From positions 1 to 57,910 of the forward strand of contig JACQZZ010000008.1 in assembly GCA_016213625.1 (NCBI GenBank): a DNA stretch of 57,910 bases, written 5' to 3'. Positions 19,548-28,408 of the stretch are shown here, in pieces (position 1 is the first letter of the stretch; every line of letters begins with the position of its first letter). Made by a program: the position numbers and the translations under genes. Under the pieces are notes generated by a model. It was not told where the DNA came from. It saw only the letters and a list, made by a program, of their open reading frames with translations, and searched no databases. The DNA is from Actinomycetota bacterium. Its GTDB lineage: Bacteria; Actinomycetota; Acidimicrobiia; Acidimicrobiales; Ilumatobacteraceae.

Positions 19548-20360
19548 TCAGGCCTTGCGGTACCTGTGGATGGCGATGGGGGCCATCACGGCCATGATGC
19601 CGACCGACCACGCCAGGCTGGCCCACACGTAATCGGTGGGGTCGGTGCCCAGCATCAGCGAGCGCACGGCACGCACGGTGACGCTGACGGGCTGGCGCTC
19701 GGCCCACCACTGCAGCCAGTCGGGCATGGTCTCCACCGGTACAAACGCGTTCGATGCGAACACCAGCGGCGCGATGAGGGGGAACGCAGCGGCCTGCGCG
19801 GCTTCGGCGTTGGGCACGACGAGGCCGATGATGGCGAAGATCCAGCACATGGACAGGCCGAACATCACCATCACGCCCACCGCGGCGGCCATCTCCAGGA
19901 TCGAACCGGTGGGTCGGAAGTCGACGATGTAACCGACGATGATCATCAGGACGACCACCACGGCGTTGCGCACGCTGTCGGCCGCGACGCGACCTCCGAG
20001 CACCGCGCTGCGCGCCATGGGCAGGCTCTTCAAGCGCTCGAGCAGACCCTTCGTGCGATCCTCCGCGAGGCCGACCGCGGTGTTGATGGCGCCGAACACG
20101 ACGGTCTGCACGAAGATGCCGGGCATCAGGTAGTTGACGTACGGGATGCCGCCCGGCGCTTGGATGGCGCCACCGAACACGTAGCGGAACATCAGCACGA
20201 AGATGATCGGCTGGATGAGCGCGAACACCAGCAGCTGCGGGACGCGCCGGATGACCGTGAGGTTGCGCCACGTCATCGACAGGTTGTCGCGCAGCGTCCA
20301 GCCGAGACCGACGCCCTGTTTGGCCGAGATCGTCCGCGTGGAGGAGATGGTGGCAGTCAT
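19548..20360 (-). CDS. ABC-2 type exporter permease (DrrB-like)
   Basis: 270 aa with six hydrophobic helices of the ABC-2 membrane family. Conserved features are the QPIIFVLMFRYVFGGAI stretch, the intracellular EDRTKGLLERLKSLPMARSA loop and NAFVPVETMPDWLQ. The start codon overlaps the ATPase stop by 4 bases, so the two are co-translated. DrrAB-type exporters move hydrophobic drugs or lipids; substrate unknown. Confidence 0.9.
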   Translation of the reverse strand: MTATISSTRTISAKQGVGLGWTLRDNLSMTWRNLTVIRRVPQLLVFALIQPIIFVLMFRYVFGGAIQAPGGIPYVNYLMPGIFVQTVVFGAINTAVGLAEDRTKGLLERLKSLPMARSAVLGGRVAADSVRNAVVVVLMIIVGYIVDFRPTGSILEMAAAVGVMVMFGLSMCWIFAIIGLVVPNAEAAQAAAFPLIAPLVFASNAFVPVETMPDWLQWWAERQPVSVTVRAVRSLMLGTDPTDYVWASLAWSVGIMAVMAPIAIHRYRKA

Positions 20361-21286
20361 TCGCCCGCTCCGTTCGAGGAAGTGAGGGTGAGGAACACGT
20401 CGTCGAGGGTGGGTTCCCTGAGCGCGACGTGTGCGGGCTGGAGGCCGGCCGAGTCCAACCGGTTCAGCGCATCGCGCAACGTGGCCGCGCCCTCGGTCAT
20501 CACCTGACGGACGACGGTGCCGGCACTGGTGTCGGTGGCGAACACCTCTGCGGCGCGGGCCGCATCCGCCGGCGAGGCGAACTCGAACTCGATGACGGTG
20601 TCGCCCAGGCGGGACTTGAGCTGCTTCGCCGTGCCCTCAGCGGCAATGGCGCCTCGGTCGATGACGATGATGTTGTCGGCCAGACGGTCGGCTTCCTCCA
20701 GGTACTGCGTGGTGAGCAACACCGTCGTGCCGTCGCCCACCAGTCCCTCGATGACCTCCCAGAGGTCTTGGCGACTCGCCGGGTCGAGGCCCGTGGTGGG
20801 CTCGTCGAGGAACAGCACCGGCGGATGGCTCACCAGCGCCGCACCGAGGTCGAGACGGCGGCGCATTCCGCCCGAGTACGTGCGCACGGGACGATCCGCT
20901 GCGTCGCTGAGGCGGAACTGGTCGAGCAACTCGACGGCCCGAGTGTTCGACGCGGCCTTCGACATGTGATGCAAACGGCCGACGAGGAAGAGGTTCTCCC
21001 TGCCGGTGAGGTTCTCGTCGACCGCGGCGTACTGGCCGGCGAGGCCGATGCTGCGGCGCACCGCCTGCGGGTGATCGTGCACGTCGAAGCCGTTCACCAC
21101 CCCCCGCCCGCTCGTGGGCTCGAGCACGGTGGTGAGCATGCGCACCATGGTGGTCTTGCCCGCACCGTTGGCGCCGAGCAGGCCCAGCACGGTGCCCTTG
21201 GGCACGGCGAGCGAGATGTGGTCGACGGCCACCACCTCGTCGAACGTCTTGCGGAGGTCCTCGGCGAGGATCGCTGTGTCGGTCAT
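20357..21286 (-). CDS. ABC-2 exporter ATP-binding protein (DrrA-like)
   Basis: 309 aa. Walker A GANGAGKTT, signature YSGGMRRRLDLG, Walker B VLFLDEPTTGLDP and switch TTQYLEEADRLADN are typical of daunorubicin-resistance-type ATPases, which also carry the C-terminal DrrA domain ending in EPTLDDVFLTLT, seen here. It pairs with the permease downstream. The ATG is preceded by TAGAGT with 7-base spacing. A related but separate pair lies at 54636-56476. Confidence 0.92.
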   Translation of the reverse strand: MTDTAILAEDLRKTFDEVVAVDHISLAVPKGTVLGLLGANGAGKTTMVRMLTTVLEPTSGRGVVNGFDVHDHPQAVRRSIGLAGQYAAVDENLTGRENLFLVGRLHHMSKAASNTRAVELLDQFRLSDAADRPVRTYSGGMRRRLDLGAALVSHPPVLFLDEPTTGLDPASRQDLWEVIEGLVGDGTTVLLTTQYLEEADRLADNIIVIDRGAIAAEGTAKQLKSRLGDTVIEFEFASPADAARAAEVFATDTSAGTVVRQVMTEGAATLRDALNRLDSAGLQPAHVALREPTLDDVFLTLTSSNGAGE

Positions 21287-21293
21287 CTGGCCG

Positions 21294-21299
21294 ACTCTA
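21294..21299 (-). promoter_or_regulatory. -10 element of leaderless promoter for DrrA-like gene
   Basis: On the minus strand TAGAGT ends 7 bases before the ATG at 21286, without a ribosome-binding site between them. Confidence 0.45.
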
Positions 21300-21308
21300 G
21301 GTGCGTGC

Positions 21309-21332
21309 GCTCACCCCGTCGCTCACCCCGTC
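21309..21332 (+). repeat. Tandem 12-bp repeat in divergent promoter region
   Basis: Two perfect head-to-tail copies of GCTCACCCCGTC (21309-21320, 21321-21332), between the exporter and the Nfn-rubrerythrin gene. Could be an operator pair or a simple duplication. Confidence 0.7.
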
Positions 21333-21474
21333 GCCCGCCCGTTCCGCCCGTTCATGTCATCGTCCGAGCACGAGCGCCCGTGGTCGGGCCATGACACGAA
21401 CTGGCGTGCGCACGTGCGGTTAGGGGCGAAGGTCCGTGGTGGCGAATGAGCCATGGGCATACGCTCCGCTTCGG

Positions 21475-24387
21475 ATGTTCCGGATCGTTCGCCGCGAAAG
21501 CCTCACCCCGAGCACCTTCCTCTGGGAGGTCGACGCTCCCGACATCGCCGCGTCTGCGCGGCCCGGTCAGTTCGTGATGGTGCGCCTGCACGACGGCGCC
21601 GAACGCATCCCGCTCACCATCGCCGACTTCGACGTGGCCGCCGGCACGGTCACCGTGGTGGTGCAGTCGCTGGGGCGCAGCACCGCCGAGATGCGCGACA
21701 AGTACCACGAGGGTGACTCGTTCGCCGACTTCGTGGGTCCGTTGGGCATGCCCACCGAGATCGATCCCGGGCCTGGTCACGTCGTCCTGGTGGGAGGCGG
21801 CCTGGGTGTGGCACCCGTGTTCCCGCAACTGCGCGCGTTCAAGCAGGCGGGGCATCGCACCACTGCCATCGTCGGTTTCCGCAACGCCGAGCTCAGCTTC
21901 TGGCACGGCAAGATGGCCGAGTGGGCCGACGAGCTGATCGTCTGCACCGACGACGGCAGCATGGGCCGGCAGGGCCTGGTGACCGAAGCCCTCGGCGATG
22001 TGGTGGTGAACGACCGGCCCGAATTGGTGGTGGCCATCGGCCCGATGGTGATGATGCGGGCGTGCGGCGAGGTCACCCGCCCCCACGGCGTGCACACCGT
22101 GGTGTCGCTGAACACCATCATGGTCGACGGCACCGGCATGTGCGGCTCGTGCCGCGTCAGCGTCGACGGGGTCACGCGGTTCGCCTGCGTCGACGGCCCC
22201 GACTTCGATGCGCACTGCGTCGACTTCGACGAGCTCCTCACCCGGCAGCGCCGGTTCAAGGACGAAGAGACCGCGGCCGCCGCCGACTACGAGCACCGCT
22301 GCCAGGTGGAGCAGACGCTGTTCGTGCAGGGCAAGCGCACTTACAAGAAGCTGCGCGAGATCGAGCCCACCAAGGTGCCGATGCCTGAGCGCGATCCGGT
22401 CATCCGCTCGAGCACGTTCGACGAGGTGACGCTCGGCTACTCGCTGAGTGAGGCGATGCGCGAGGCCGAACGTTGCCTGCAGTGCAGCCGGCCGACCTGC
22501 ATCAGCGGCTGCCCGGTCAGCATCGACATTCCCCGCTTCATCCGCCACCTGCTGGTGAAGGACGTCGACGGTGCGCTCGGTGTCATTCGCGAGGCCAACA
22601 TCCTGCCGTCGGTGTGCGGTCGGGTGTGCCCCCAGGAATCGCAGTGCGAGAGCCAGTGCGTCATCGCCCGCAAGATGGAGCCCGTCGCCATCGGCCGCCT
22701 CGAGCGATTCGTCGGCGATCACGGCAAGGTGCAGCGACCCGACGTCGCGCCGGCCACCGGCAAGCGGGTGGCGGTCGTCGGCTCGGGCCCGTCGGGGCTG
22801 GCGTGCGCCGCCGACCTGGCGCGCGCCGGAGTCGACGTGACGGTGCTCGAGGCACTGCACGTCACCGGCGGCGTGTTGCGCTACGGCATCCCGTCGTTTC
22901 GACTGCCGCGCGAGATCATCGACCGCGAGATCGCCGGACTGGTCGATCTCGGTGTCACCATCGAGACCGACAAGGTGGTGGGTCGCACGTTCACCGTCGA
23001 CGACCTGCTCGGCTCGCGCGGGTTCGACGCGGTGTTCCTGGGGGTCGGTGCAGGCGCGCCGTCGTTCCTGGGTATCCCCGGCGAGAACGCCGGCCGCGTC
23101 ATCAGCGCCAACGAGTTCCTCACCCGCGTGAATCTGATGGGCGGCGACCGCTTCCCCGACATCGACACGCCGGTCGGCATCGGCAAGGACGTCGTGGTCA
23201 TCGGGGCCGGCAACACGGCGATGGACTGCCTGCGCGTGGCTCGCCGTCTGGGTGCCGACGTTCGATGCGTGTACCGCCGCACCCGAGCCGAGGCCCCCGC
23301 CCGAGCGGAGGAACTGCACCACGCCGAGCAGGAGGGCGTGGGCTTCCTGTGGCTGCACAACCCGGTGGAGGTGCTCACCGACGAGCGCGGCGACGTGCGC
23401 GGCCTGCTGGTCGAGCGCATGGAACTGGGCGAGCCCGACGAGCGAGGGCGCCGCAAGCCGGTGGGTACCGGCGAGCAGCTCGAGGTCGAGTGCGACACGG
23501 TGATCGTGGCGCTCGGCACCAACCCGAACCCCATCGTCACCCGCAACACCAAGGGACTCGAGCTCGACTCGCGCGGCTACGTGGCGGCCGATCCGGTCAG
23601 CCAGGCCACCAACCTCCCGGGCGTGTTCGCCGGCGGCGACATCGTCACCGGTGGCGCCACGGTCATCCTGGCGATGGGCGCCGGCCGGCGGGCGGCGTCC
23701 GCCATCCTGCAGTACCTGGCCGACGGCACACAGGCGGCGGTGGAGGCAACCTCGGGCAGCGTGTGCCCGCGGTGTCATCGCCCCGTGGAGGAAGGCGACG
23801 AGGACGGCATCTGCTGCGCCGACCAGGTGGTGGCGTGGAAGTGCTCGTCGTGCTCGAAGCGCAGTGAGGGCTTTGCCTTCCCGTACGGGCGCTGCCCGGC
23901 GTGCAGCGGCCAGCTGGTGCCGGTGGACCCCACCACCGACGCCGTGCCCGACGAGGCGATGGACGCGGTGCGCAAGGCGTTCGAGATCGAGCTCGGTGGC
24001 CGCGACTTCTACGTGGCCGCGGCGAAGCACACCAGCGACGAGGAGCTGCACGACATGTTCCAGCGCCTGGCCGAGATGGAGCGCGAGCACATCGACACGC
24101 TCGTGCGCCGCTACCACCTGCCCCCGCCCGACGACGCCAGCGGCGACCTGCACCCGGGTGCGCTGCAGGCCGGCGCACAGCGACCACCGTCGGATCCGAT
24201 GGACCTGCTGGAGCTGGCGCTGACGCTCGAGCAGCGCGCCGAGGAGTTCTTCCGCACCCGAGTCGACGAGGCATCCCCCGCCGCCCGCGAGCTCTACCGC
24301 GAGCTGGCCGCCGAAGAGGGCGAGCACATCGCCCTGCTCACCACCGAGTTGAGCGCCCTCCGCCACAACCGCCGCGGCCTCCTCTGA
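21475..24387 (+). CDS. NfnA-NfnB-rubrerythrin fusion oxidoreductase
   Basis: 970 aa with three parts. Residues 1-275 resemble NfnA/SudA, the ferredoxin-NADP reductase-like subunit: PGQFVMVRL, GGGLGVAP (107-114) and a [2Fe-2S] loop with Cys223, Cys226 and Cys238. Residues about 285-755 resemble NfnB/GltD: Cys334, 337, 342, 346 and Cys381, 385, 391, 395 for two [4Fe-4S] clusters, FAD site VGSGPSGL (435-442) and pyridine nucleotide site IGAGNTAMD (576-584). Residues about 760-970 have zinc-ribbon or rubredoxin-like Cys pairs (764/767, 790/793, 807/810) and a rubrerythrin-type ferritin-like domain with Glu869-x-x-His872 and Glu948-x-x-His951. The start is chosen because homologues begin MF(R/K)I; a GTG at 21436 lies upstream of the likely -10 (TACGCT, 21460-21465). 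Likely an NAD(P)H-driven peroxide or O2 reductase, or a redox balancing enzyme. Confidence 0.88.
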   Translation: MFRIVRRESLTPSTFLWEVDAPDIAASARPGQFVMVRLHDGAERIPLTIADFDVAAGTVTVVVQSLGRSTAEMRDKYHEGDSFADFVGPLGMPTEIDPGPGHVVLVGGGLGVAPVFPQLRAFKQAGHRTTAIVGFRNAELSFWHGKMAEWADELIVCTDDGSMGRQGLVTEALGDVVVNDRPELVVAIGPMVMMRACGEVTRPHGVHTVVSLNTIMVDGTGMCGSCRVSVDGVTRFACVDGPDFDAHCVDFDELLTRQRRFKDEETAAAADYEHRCQVEQTLFVQGKRTYKKLREIEPTKVPMPERDPVIRSSTFDEVTLGYSLSEAMREAERCLQCSRPTCISGCPVSIDIPRFIRHLLVKDVDGALGVIREANILPSVCGRVCPQESQCESQCVIARKMEPVAIGRLERFVGDHGKVQRPDVAPATGKRVAVVGSGPSGLACAADLARAGVDVTVLEALHVTGGVLRYGIPSFRLPREIIDREIAGLVDLGVTIETDKVVGRTFTVDDLLGSRGFDAVFLGVGAGAPSFLGIPGENAGRVISANEFLTRVNLMGGDRFPDIDTPVGIGKDVVVIGAGNTAMDCLRVARRLGADVRCVYRRTRAEAPARAEELHHAEQEGVGFLWLHNPVEVLTDERGDVRGLLVERMELGEPDERGRRKPVGTGEQLEVECDTVIVALGTNPNPIVTRNTKGLELDSRGYVAADPVSQATNLPGVFAGGDIVTGGATVILAMGAGRRAASAILQYLADGTQAAVEATSGSVCPRCHRPVEEGDEDGICCADQVVAWKCSSCSKRSEGFAFPYGRCPACSGQLVPVDPTTDAVPDEAMDAVRKAFEIELGGRDFYVAAAKHTSDEELHDMFQRLAEMEREHIDTLVRRYHLPPPDDASGDLHPGALQAGAQRPPSDPMDLLELALTLEQRAEEFFRTRVDEASPAARELYRELAAEEGEHIALLTTELSALRHNRRGLL

Positions 24388-24403
24388 CCCTTCGCAGAAG
24401 GAC

Positions 24404-25552
24404 CTAGGTAGTGGTGCGGCCGTTGAGGCGGCGGAGGGTGACGATCTGCATGGCGGCGAGGACCACGGCCACGAGGGCGACGAGGATGATGCTGCGGGCG
24501 CGACCGCCCACGATGCACAGCCCGCATACGACGAGGATGGCGACGAACCGCTCGGGAGCGACTCGACGCACCACGCGCCACTGGTTGGCCATGAGGCCAC
24601 CGATGAAGAAGACGACCGAGCCGGCGAGCATCCACCGGTCGTCCACCTTCAGCTTTCCGGCCGGGAACTGAACGATGTGCTTGGCCACCAACGCGTAGAG
24701 GATGAGGCCCACCACCAAGGGGAAGTGGCCGAAGGTGAACACGTCGCGAGCCAACGAGCCGCGTTCGCGTGGCGTGGCCATGCGCAGGCTGTGCTCGGTG
24801 ACCGTGGGGATGAACGCGAAGTAGATCCACCACAGCACGCACGCCACCACCACCGACACCACGACAGCCGTGACACGGATGGCCGACAGGTTCTTCGCGG
24901 CCGCGGTGGCTCCCACCGACACCAACACCTCGCCGAGCGAGATGATGACGAAGAGTGCGTGGCGTTCGGCGAAGTGCACGGGGTTGATGTGCCACTCCCC
25001 GGTGGACCCAGCACGCATCGCACCGATCAGTGCGGCCACCACGGCACCGCACCAGATAAGCGGTCGAGCAGCGCCATCGAAGAACGCGCCGACCAGCACG
25101 AACACCGGCGCGAGTGAGGCGACCGATGCGTAGCGGATCCACGACGCGCGCGTGGCCGCGTTGCCCAGCGACACGCTGGCCTGGATGACGAGCACGACGA
25201 CGAGCACACCGATGTAGGTGGCTGCGAACCAGATGCCGTTGTCGCCATATGCCTCGGGGATGCTGACGGTCATCAGCAGCGCGAACGGCACCATGCACAG
25301 CACCAGGATGCGTGTGGACGCGTTGGCCTGCAGGTCGATGGCAGCGCCGGTCCACGTGAACTGCGACCAGTGCCACCAGACCAGCCACGCCAGCAGCAGT
25401 CCCTGCGCCACGCCGCGCACCGTGGTGTCGGCGGCGATGGTGGAGGCGATCTGGGTGATCGCGAAGACGAAGACGAGGTCGAGGAAGAGCTCGAGGTTGT
25501 TGGCGTGTCGTTCGCGTGCCGCGTCGGGAGACTCGACGACGGCCTCGGTCAC
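24404..25552 (-). CDS. Low temperature requirement A (LtrA) family membrane protein
   Basis: 382 aa. The hallmark opening RHANNLELFLDLVFVFAITQ is seen at about 15-34, followed by roughly ten hydrophobic helices; ISLGEVLVSVGATAAAKNLS and the end helix are also typical. The family was named after a Listeria gene needed at low temperature but has no known biochemical function. GTG start at 25552 overlaps the stop of the HisD-like gene by 4 bases, so it is the last gene of an amidase-HisD-LtrA operon. Confidence 0.85.
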   Translation of the reverse strand: MTEAVVESPDAARERHANNLELFLDLVFVFAITQIASTIAADTTVRGVAQGLLLAWLVWWHWSQFTWTGAAIDLQANASTRILVLCMVPFALLMTVSIPEAYGDNGIWFAATYIGVLVVVLVIQASVSLGNAATRASWIRYASVASLAPVFVLVGAFFDGAARPLIWCGAVVAALIGAMRAGSTGEWHINPVHFAERHALFVIISLGEVLVSVGATAAAKNLSAIRVTAVVVSVVVACVLWWIYFAFIPTVTEHSLRMATPRERGSLARDVFTFGHFPLVVGLILYALVAKHIVQFPAGKLKVDDRWMLAGSVVFFIGGLMANQWRVVRRVAPERFVAILVVCGLCIVGGRARSIILVALVAVVLAAMQIVTLRRLNGRTTT

Positions 25553-26877
25553 GCGGGCTCCTGGCGGATGGACGCCGCGTTGCCGTGGGCGGTGAAGCCT
25601 TCGTGCGCGCTCATGGCGAGAATCGTAGGAGTCATGCGCGCCAGGGCCGCGGCATCCGCGTGAGCGACGGCGGTGCGCTTCAGGAACGTGTCGGCGGTGA
25701 TGCCACTGCTGACGTGCGCGAAGCCGCCGGTGGGCAGGCTGGCGGGACAGCCGATGACGAAGTTGCCGGCGCTGAACAGCGTGTGCTGGCCGATGAGGAT
25801 CTCGCCCGCGTTCACCAACAGGTCGAGCAGTGCTGCCTCGTGCTCCGGAGCCACAGCCACCTGCAGGTGCTCAGGGGCCCAGCGGTTGGCCACCTCCGCG
25901 GCCTCGGCGAGGTCGGCCACGAACACGCATCCGCCGTTCGGCCCGAGCGCGGCTCGGGCCGCTTCGGCACGCACGGACGGCAGGGCATCCAGTTGCAGTT
26001 GCAACTGCTGGTCGACCGCGTCGGCGAACGATGCCGACGTGGTGACGAGCAGCACGGCCGAGTCGGTGCCGTGCTCGGCCTCGTTCAACAGATCGGCAGC
26101 CGTGAGCCGCGGGTCGACGGAGTCGTCGGCGATGACCACGCTCTCGGTGGGGCCGAGGATCATCATCGTGGCCAGGCCGTAGCGCTGCATCTCCACCTGC
26201 GCACACGCCACCGGCGGGCTGCCCGGGCCGACGATCTTGCGCACCTGCGGGATGGACTCGGTACCGAAGCCCAGCGCGGCCACGCCCGCGGGACCGTTCA
26301 CGCGGAACACCTCGGTGATGCCCAGCTTGCGGCACACCACCAGCACGGCGGGGTCGATGAGGCCGCTGCCGTCGGGCATGGGCGGCACCACCAACGCGAG
26401 CGTCGGCACGCCGGCGACCACGGCGGGCACGCCGAGTTGGTAGGCGACGCTGGGGTAGCTGGCCTTGCCGCTGGGCACGAACAGCCCGGCCGACGAGATG
26501 GGCGTGATCTTCTCGCCCACCGTGAGGCCCGGCTCGCTCTGGAAGCTCCAGTCAGCGGCGCGGGCCATGAGCTGCTCGTTGAACGCTCGCAGGTGGGCGA
26601 TGGCGTCGTCGATGGCAGCGTCCACTTCCGGGGCGACAGTGGCCGACGCCAGTTCGTCGGCCGTGGCCTTCAGCTGGTGCGGCTGCAGGTCGACCTTGTC
26701 CCAGTCGCGCAGCGCACGACACACGGCCTCGTCGCCGTGGGCGCGTACGTCGTCGATGATGCGGCCGATCGACGCCTTCAGGTCGGCGTCGAAGATGGCC
26801 TCGAGGCCACGCGCACACAGAGCCGCGCGGGCAGCTTCGTCCATGGCCGACCAGGTCATCCGTCGCATCACCGGCAT
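25549..26877 (-). CDS. Histidinol dehydrogenase-family protein with altered metal-site residues
   Basis: 442 aa, full length for HisD. The substrate-binding SGKASYPSVAYQLGVPAVVAG region, the catalytic pair Glu336-His337 in WAPEHLQ and the C-terminal His431 are kept. Other key positions differ from HisD: the zinc-ligand Gln in LLSQAEH is Glu266 (LLNEAEH), the Asp of GDY is Asn372 (GNF), and the His of NHVLPT is Ala379 (CPASLPT). The AGPSE motif is LGPTE. No other his gene is nearby; the neighbours are an amidase and LtrA. It may oxidise a different amino alcohol or diol, as other HisD-like enzymes do. The start is supported by TAGCGT 8 bases upstream. Confidence 0.75.
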   Translation of the reverse strand: MPVMRRMTWSAMDEAARAALCARGLEAIFDADLKASIGRIIDDVRAHGDEAVCRALRDWDKVDLQPHQLKATADELASATVAPEVDAAIDDAIAHLRAFNEQLMARAADWSFQSEPGLTVGEKITPISSAGLFVPSGKASYPSVAYQLGVPAVVAGVPTLALVVPPMPDGSGLIDPAVLVVCRKLGITEVFRVNGPAGVAALGFGTESIPQVRKIVGPGSPPVACAQVEMQRYGLATMMILGPTESVVIADDSVDPRLTAADLLNEAEHGTDSAVLLVTTSASFADAVDQQLQLQLDALPSVRAEAARAALGPNGGCVFVADLAEAAEVANRWAPEHLQVAVAPEHEAALLDLLVNAGEILIGQHTLFSAGNFVIGCPASLPTGGFAHVSSGITADTFLKRTAVAHADAAALARMTPTILAMSAHEGFTAHGNAASIRQEPA

Positions 26878-26897
26878 GGGTGGTGACGCTAGCGGTG

Positions 26898-28334
26898 TCA
26901 CAGCAGAGGTCGGCGGTGGAACCAGGGCTGGAGTTCCTCCAGCTGCGCCGCCAGTTGCAGCAGCACGTGGTCGTCGCCCGAACGGGCCATCAGGTGCGTG
27001 CCCACCGGCAGACCGGTCTCGTTCCACCACAGCGGCACCGACATCGCCGGTTGGCCGGTGCCGTTGGCGAGCGCGGTGAACGGCGAGTACGGCAACACGT
27101 GCTCCAGTCGGTACTCGAGGAACGACGACCAACCGTCGGGGCGGTCGGTGCGGAACCGGCCGATGGCCGCGGGCGGCTCGCCGAGTGTGGCGGTGAGGAG
27201 CATGTCGAACGGCACCAGGTAGCGCGCCATCCGCCGGCCCATGGCGTGCACCGTGTCGATGGCCTGCAGGTAGCGGGCCCCGCTGACGGTGCGGCCGTGC
27301 TCCACCCCGAGGCGGGTGACCCGCTCGACTCGGTCGATCGCATCCTCGCCCATCGCCTCGACGGTCAGCTGCGTGCCGCAGGCCACGATGTCGGTCCACG
27401 CCCGCATGAACGACTCCATGTCAGCGATGGGGTGGTCGGTGGCCTCGAGCATCACGACCTCGTGGCCGAGGTCGTCGAGCAGCCTGGCCGTGTGTTCCAC
27501 GGCCGCCACGCAGTCGGCATGGATGGCATCGCCGGTGAAGGTGCGCGTGGACACCGCGACTCGCAGGCGCCGAGGTTCCTCGCGCACGGCATCGCTGAAG
27601 ATGGGCGTGGATGGCGCGTGGTACGGCGCGCCGAGGTCGGGGCCCACCGTGGCGTCGAGCATCGCCGCCGTGTCGGCCACGCTGCGAGCGAGGAAGCCGT
27701 CGATGGCCATGCCCGCCCAGCCCTCGCCCGAGGCCGGTCCGTCGGGCAACAGCGCGCGGGTGGGCTTCAGGCCGAACAGCCCGCACGACGACGCAGGAAT
27801 GCGTACCGAGCCACCACCGTCGCTGCCGTGCGCCAGCGGCACCACACCCGCGGCGACCGCGGCGCCGGAGCCTCCGCTGGACCCGCCGGCCACGTGATCG
27901 GTGTTCCACGGGTTGCGCGTGGGACGGCCGTACACGACCGCTTCGGTGGTGGGTCCGACGCCGAACTCGGGGCTGGTGGAGCGGCCGAAGGTGACCACGC
28001 CCGAGTCGCGCAGCCGCAGGAACATCTCACTGTCGTAGCGGTAGCGGTAGCCGTCGTACAGGCGCGAGCCCATGCTGGTGGGGAACTGCTTCGCTTCGCA
28101 GCCGAGGTCCTTCAGCAGGAACGGCACACCGGCGAACGGGCCATCGGGCAACCCGGCGGCGATGGTGGCACGAGCCACGTCCTCCTGCACGTGCACGACG
28201 GCGGCGATGGCGTCGTCGGTGGCGGTCATCCGTTCGAGTGCCACGTCGAGCAGCTCGTCGGCGGTCACCTGGCCGGTGCGCACCAGTAGGGCCAGGCCCA
28301 AGGCGTCGTACTGGACGTACTCGTCGAATCGCAT
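26898..28334 (-). CDS. Amidase signature-family hydrolase
   Basis: 478 aa. The Ser-cisSer-Lys triad can be placed at Lys75 (FLLKDLG), Ser152 (GGSSGGSGAAVAAG) and Ser176 (GSDGGGSVRIPAS). These enzymes hydrolyse amides, including GatA-type glutaminyl amides; no gatB or gatC is near, so a catabolic or detoxifying amidase is more likely. First gene of a three-gene operon, 20 bases before the HisD-like gene. Divergent from purA across 74 bases. Confidence 0.9.
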   Translation of the reverse strand: MRFDEYVQYDALGLALLVRTGQVTADELLDVALERMTATDDAIAAVVHVQEDVARATIAAGLPDGPFAGVPFLLKDLGCEAKQFPTSMGSRLYDGYRYRYDSEMFLRLRDSGVVTFGRSTSPEFGVGPTTEAVVYGRPTRNPWNTDHVAGGSSGGSGAAVAAGVVPLAHGSDGGGSVRIPASSCGLFGLKPTRALLPDGPASGEGWAGMAIDGFLARSVADTAAMLDATVGPDLGAPYHAPSTPIFSDAVREEPRRLRVAVSTRTFTGDAIHADCVAAVEHTARLLDDLGHEVVMLEATDHPIADMESFMRAWTDIVACGTQLTVEAMGEDAIDRVERVTRLGVEHGRTVSGARYLQAIDTVHAMGRRMARYLVPFDMLLTATLGEPPAAIGRFRTDRPDGWSSFLEYRLEHVLPYSPFTALANGTGQPAMSVPLWWNETGLPVGTHLMARSGDDHVLLQLAAQLEELQPWFHRRPLL

Positions 28335-28408
28335 TGACCCATCGTGGCACGGGGTGCTTCAAGTAGGCTTCCGTCACGTTCCGGTCACCCGCTGAGGAGC
28401 GTTCCGCC

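Noticed and set aside
25549..26877. Plain annotation as histidine biosynthesis hisD
   Set aside because: Key metal and substrate residues differ and no other his gene is adjacent, so the family name only is used.
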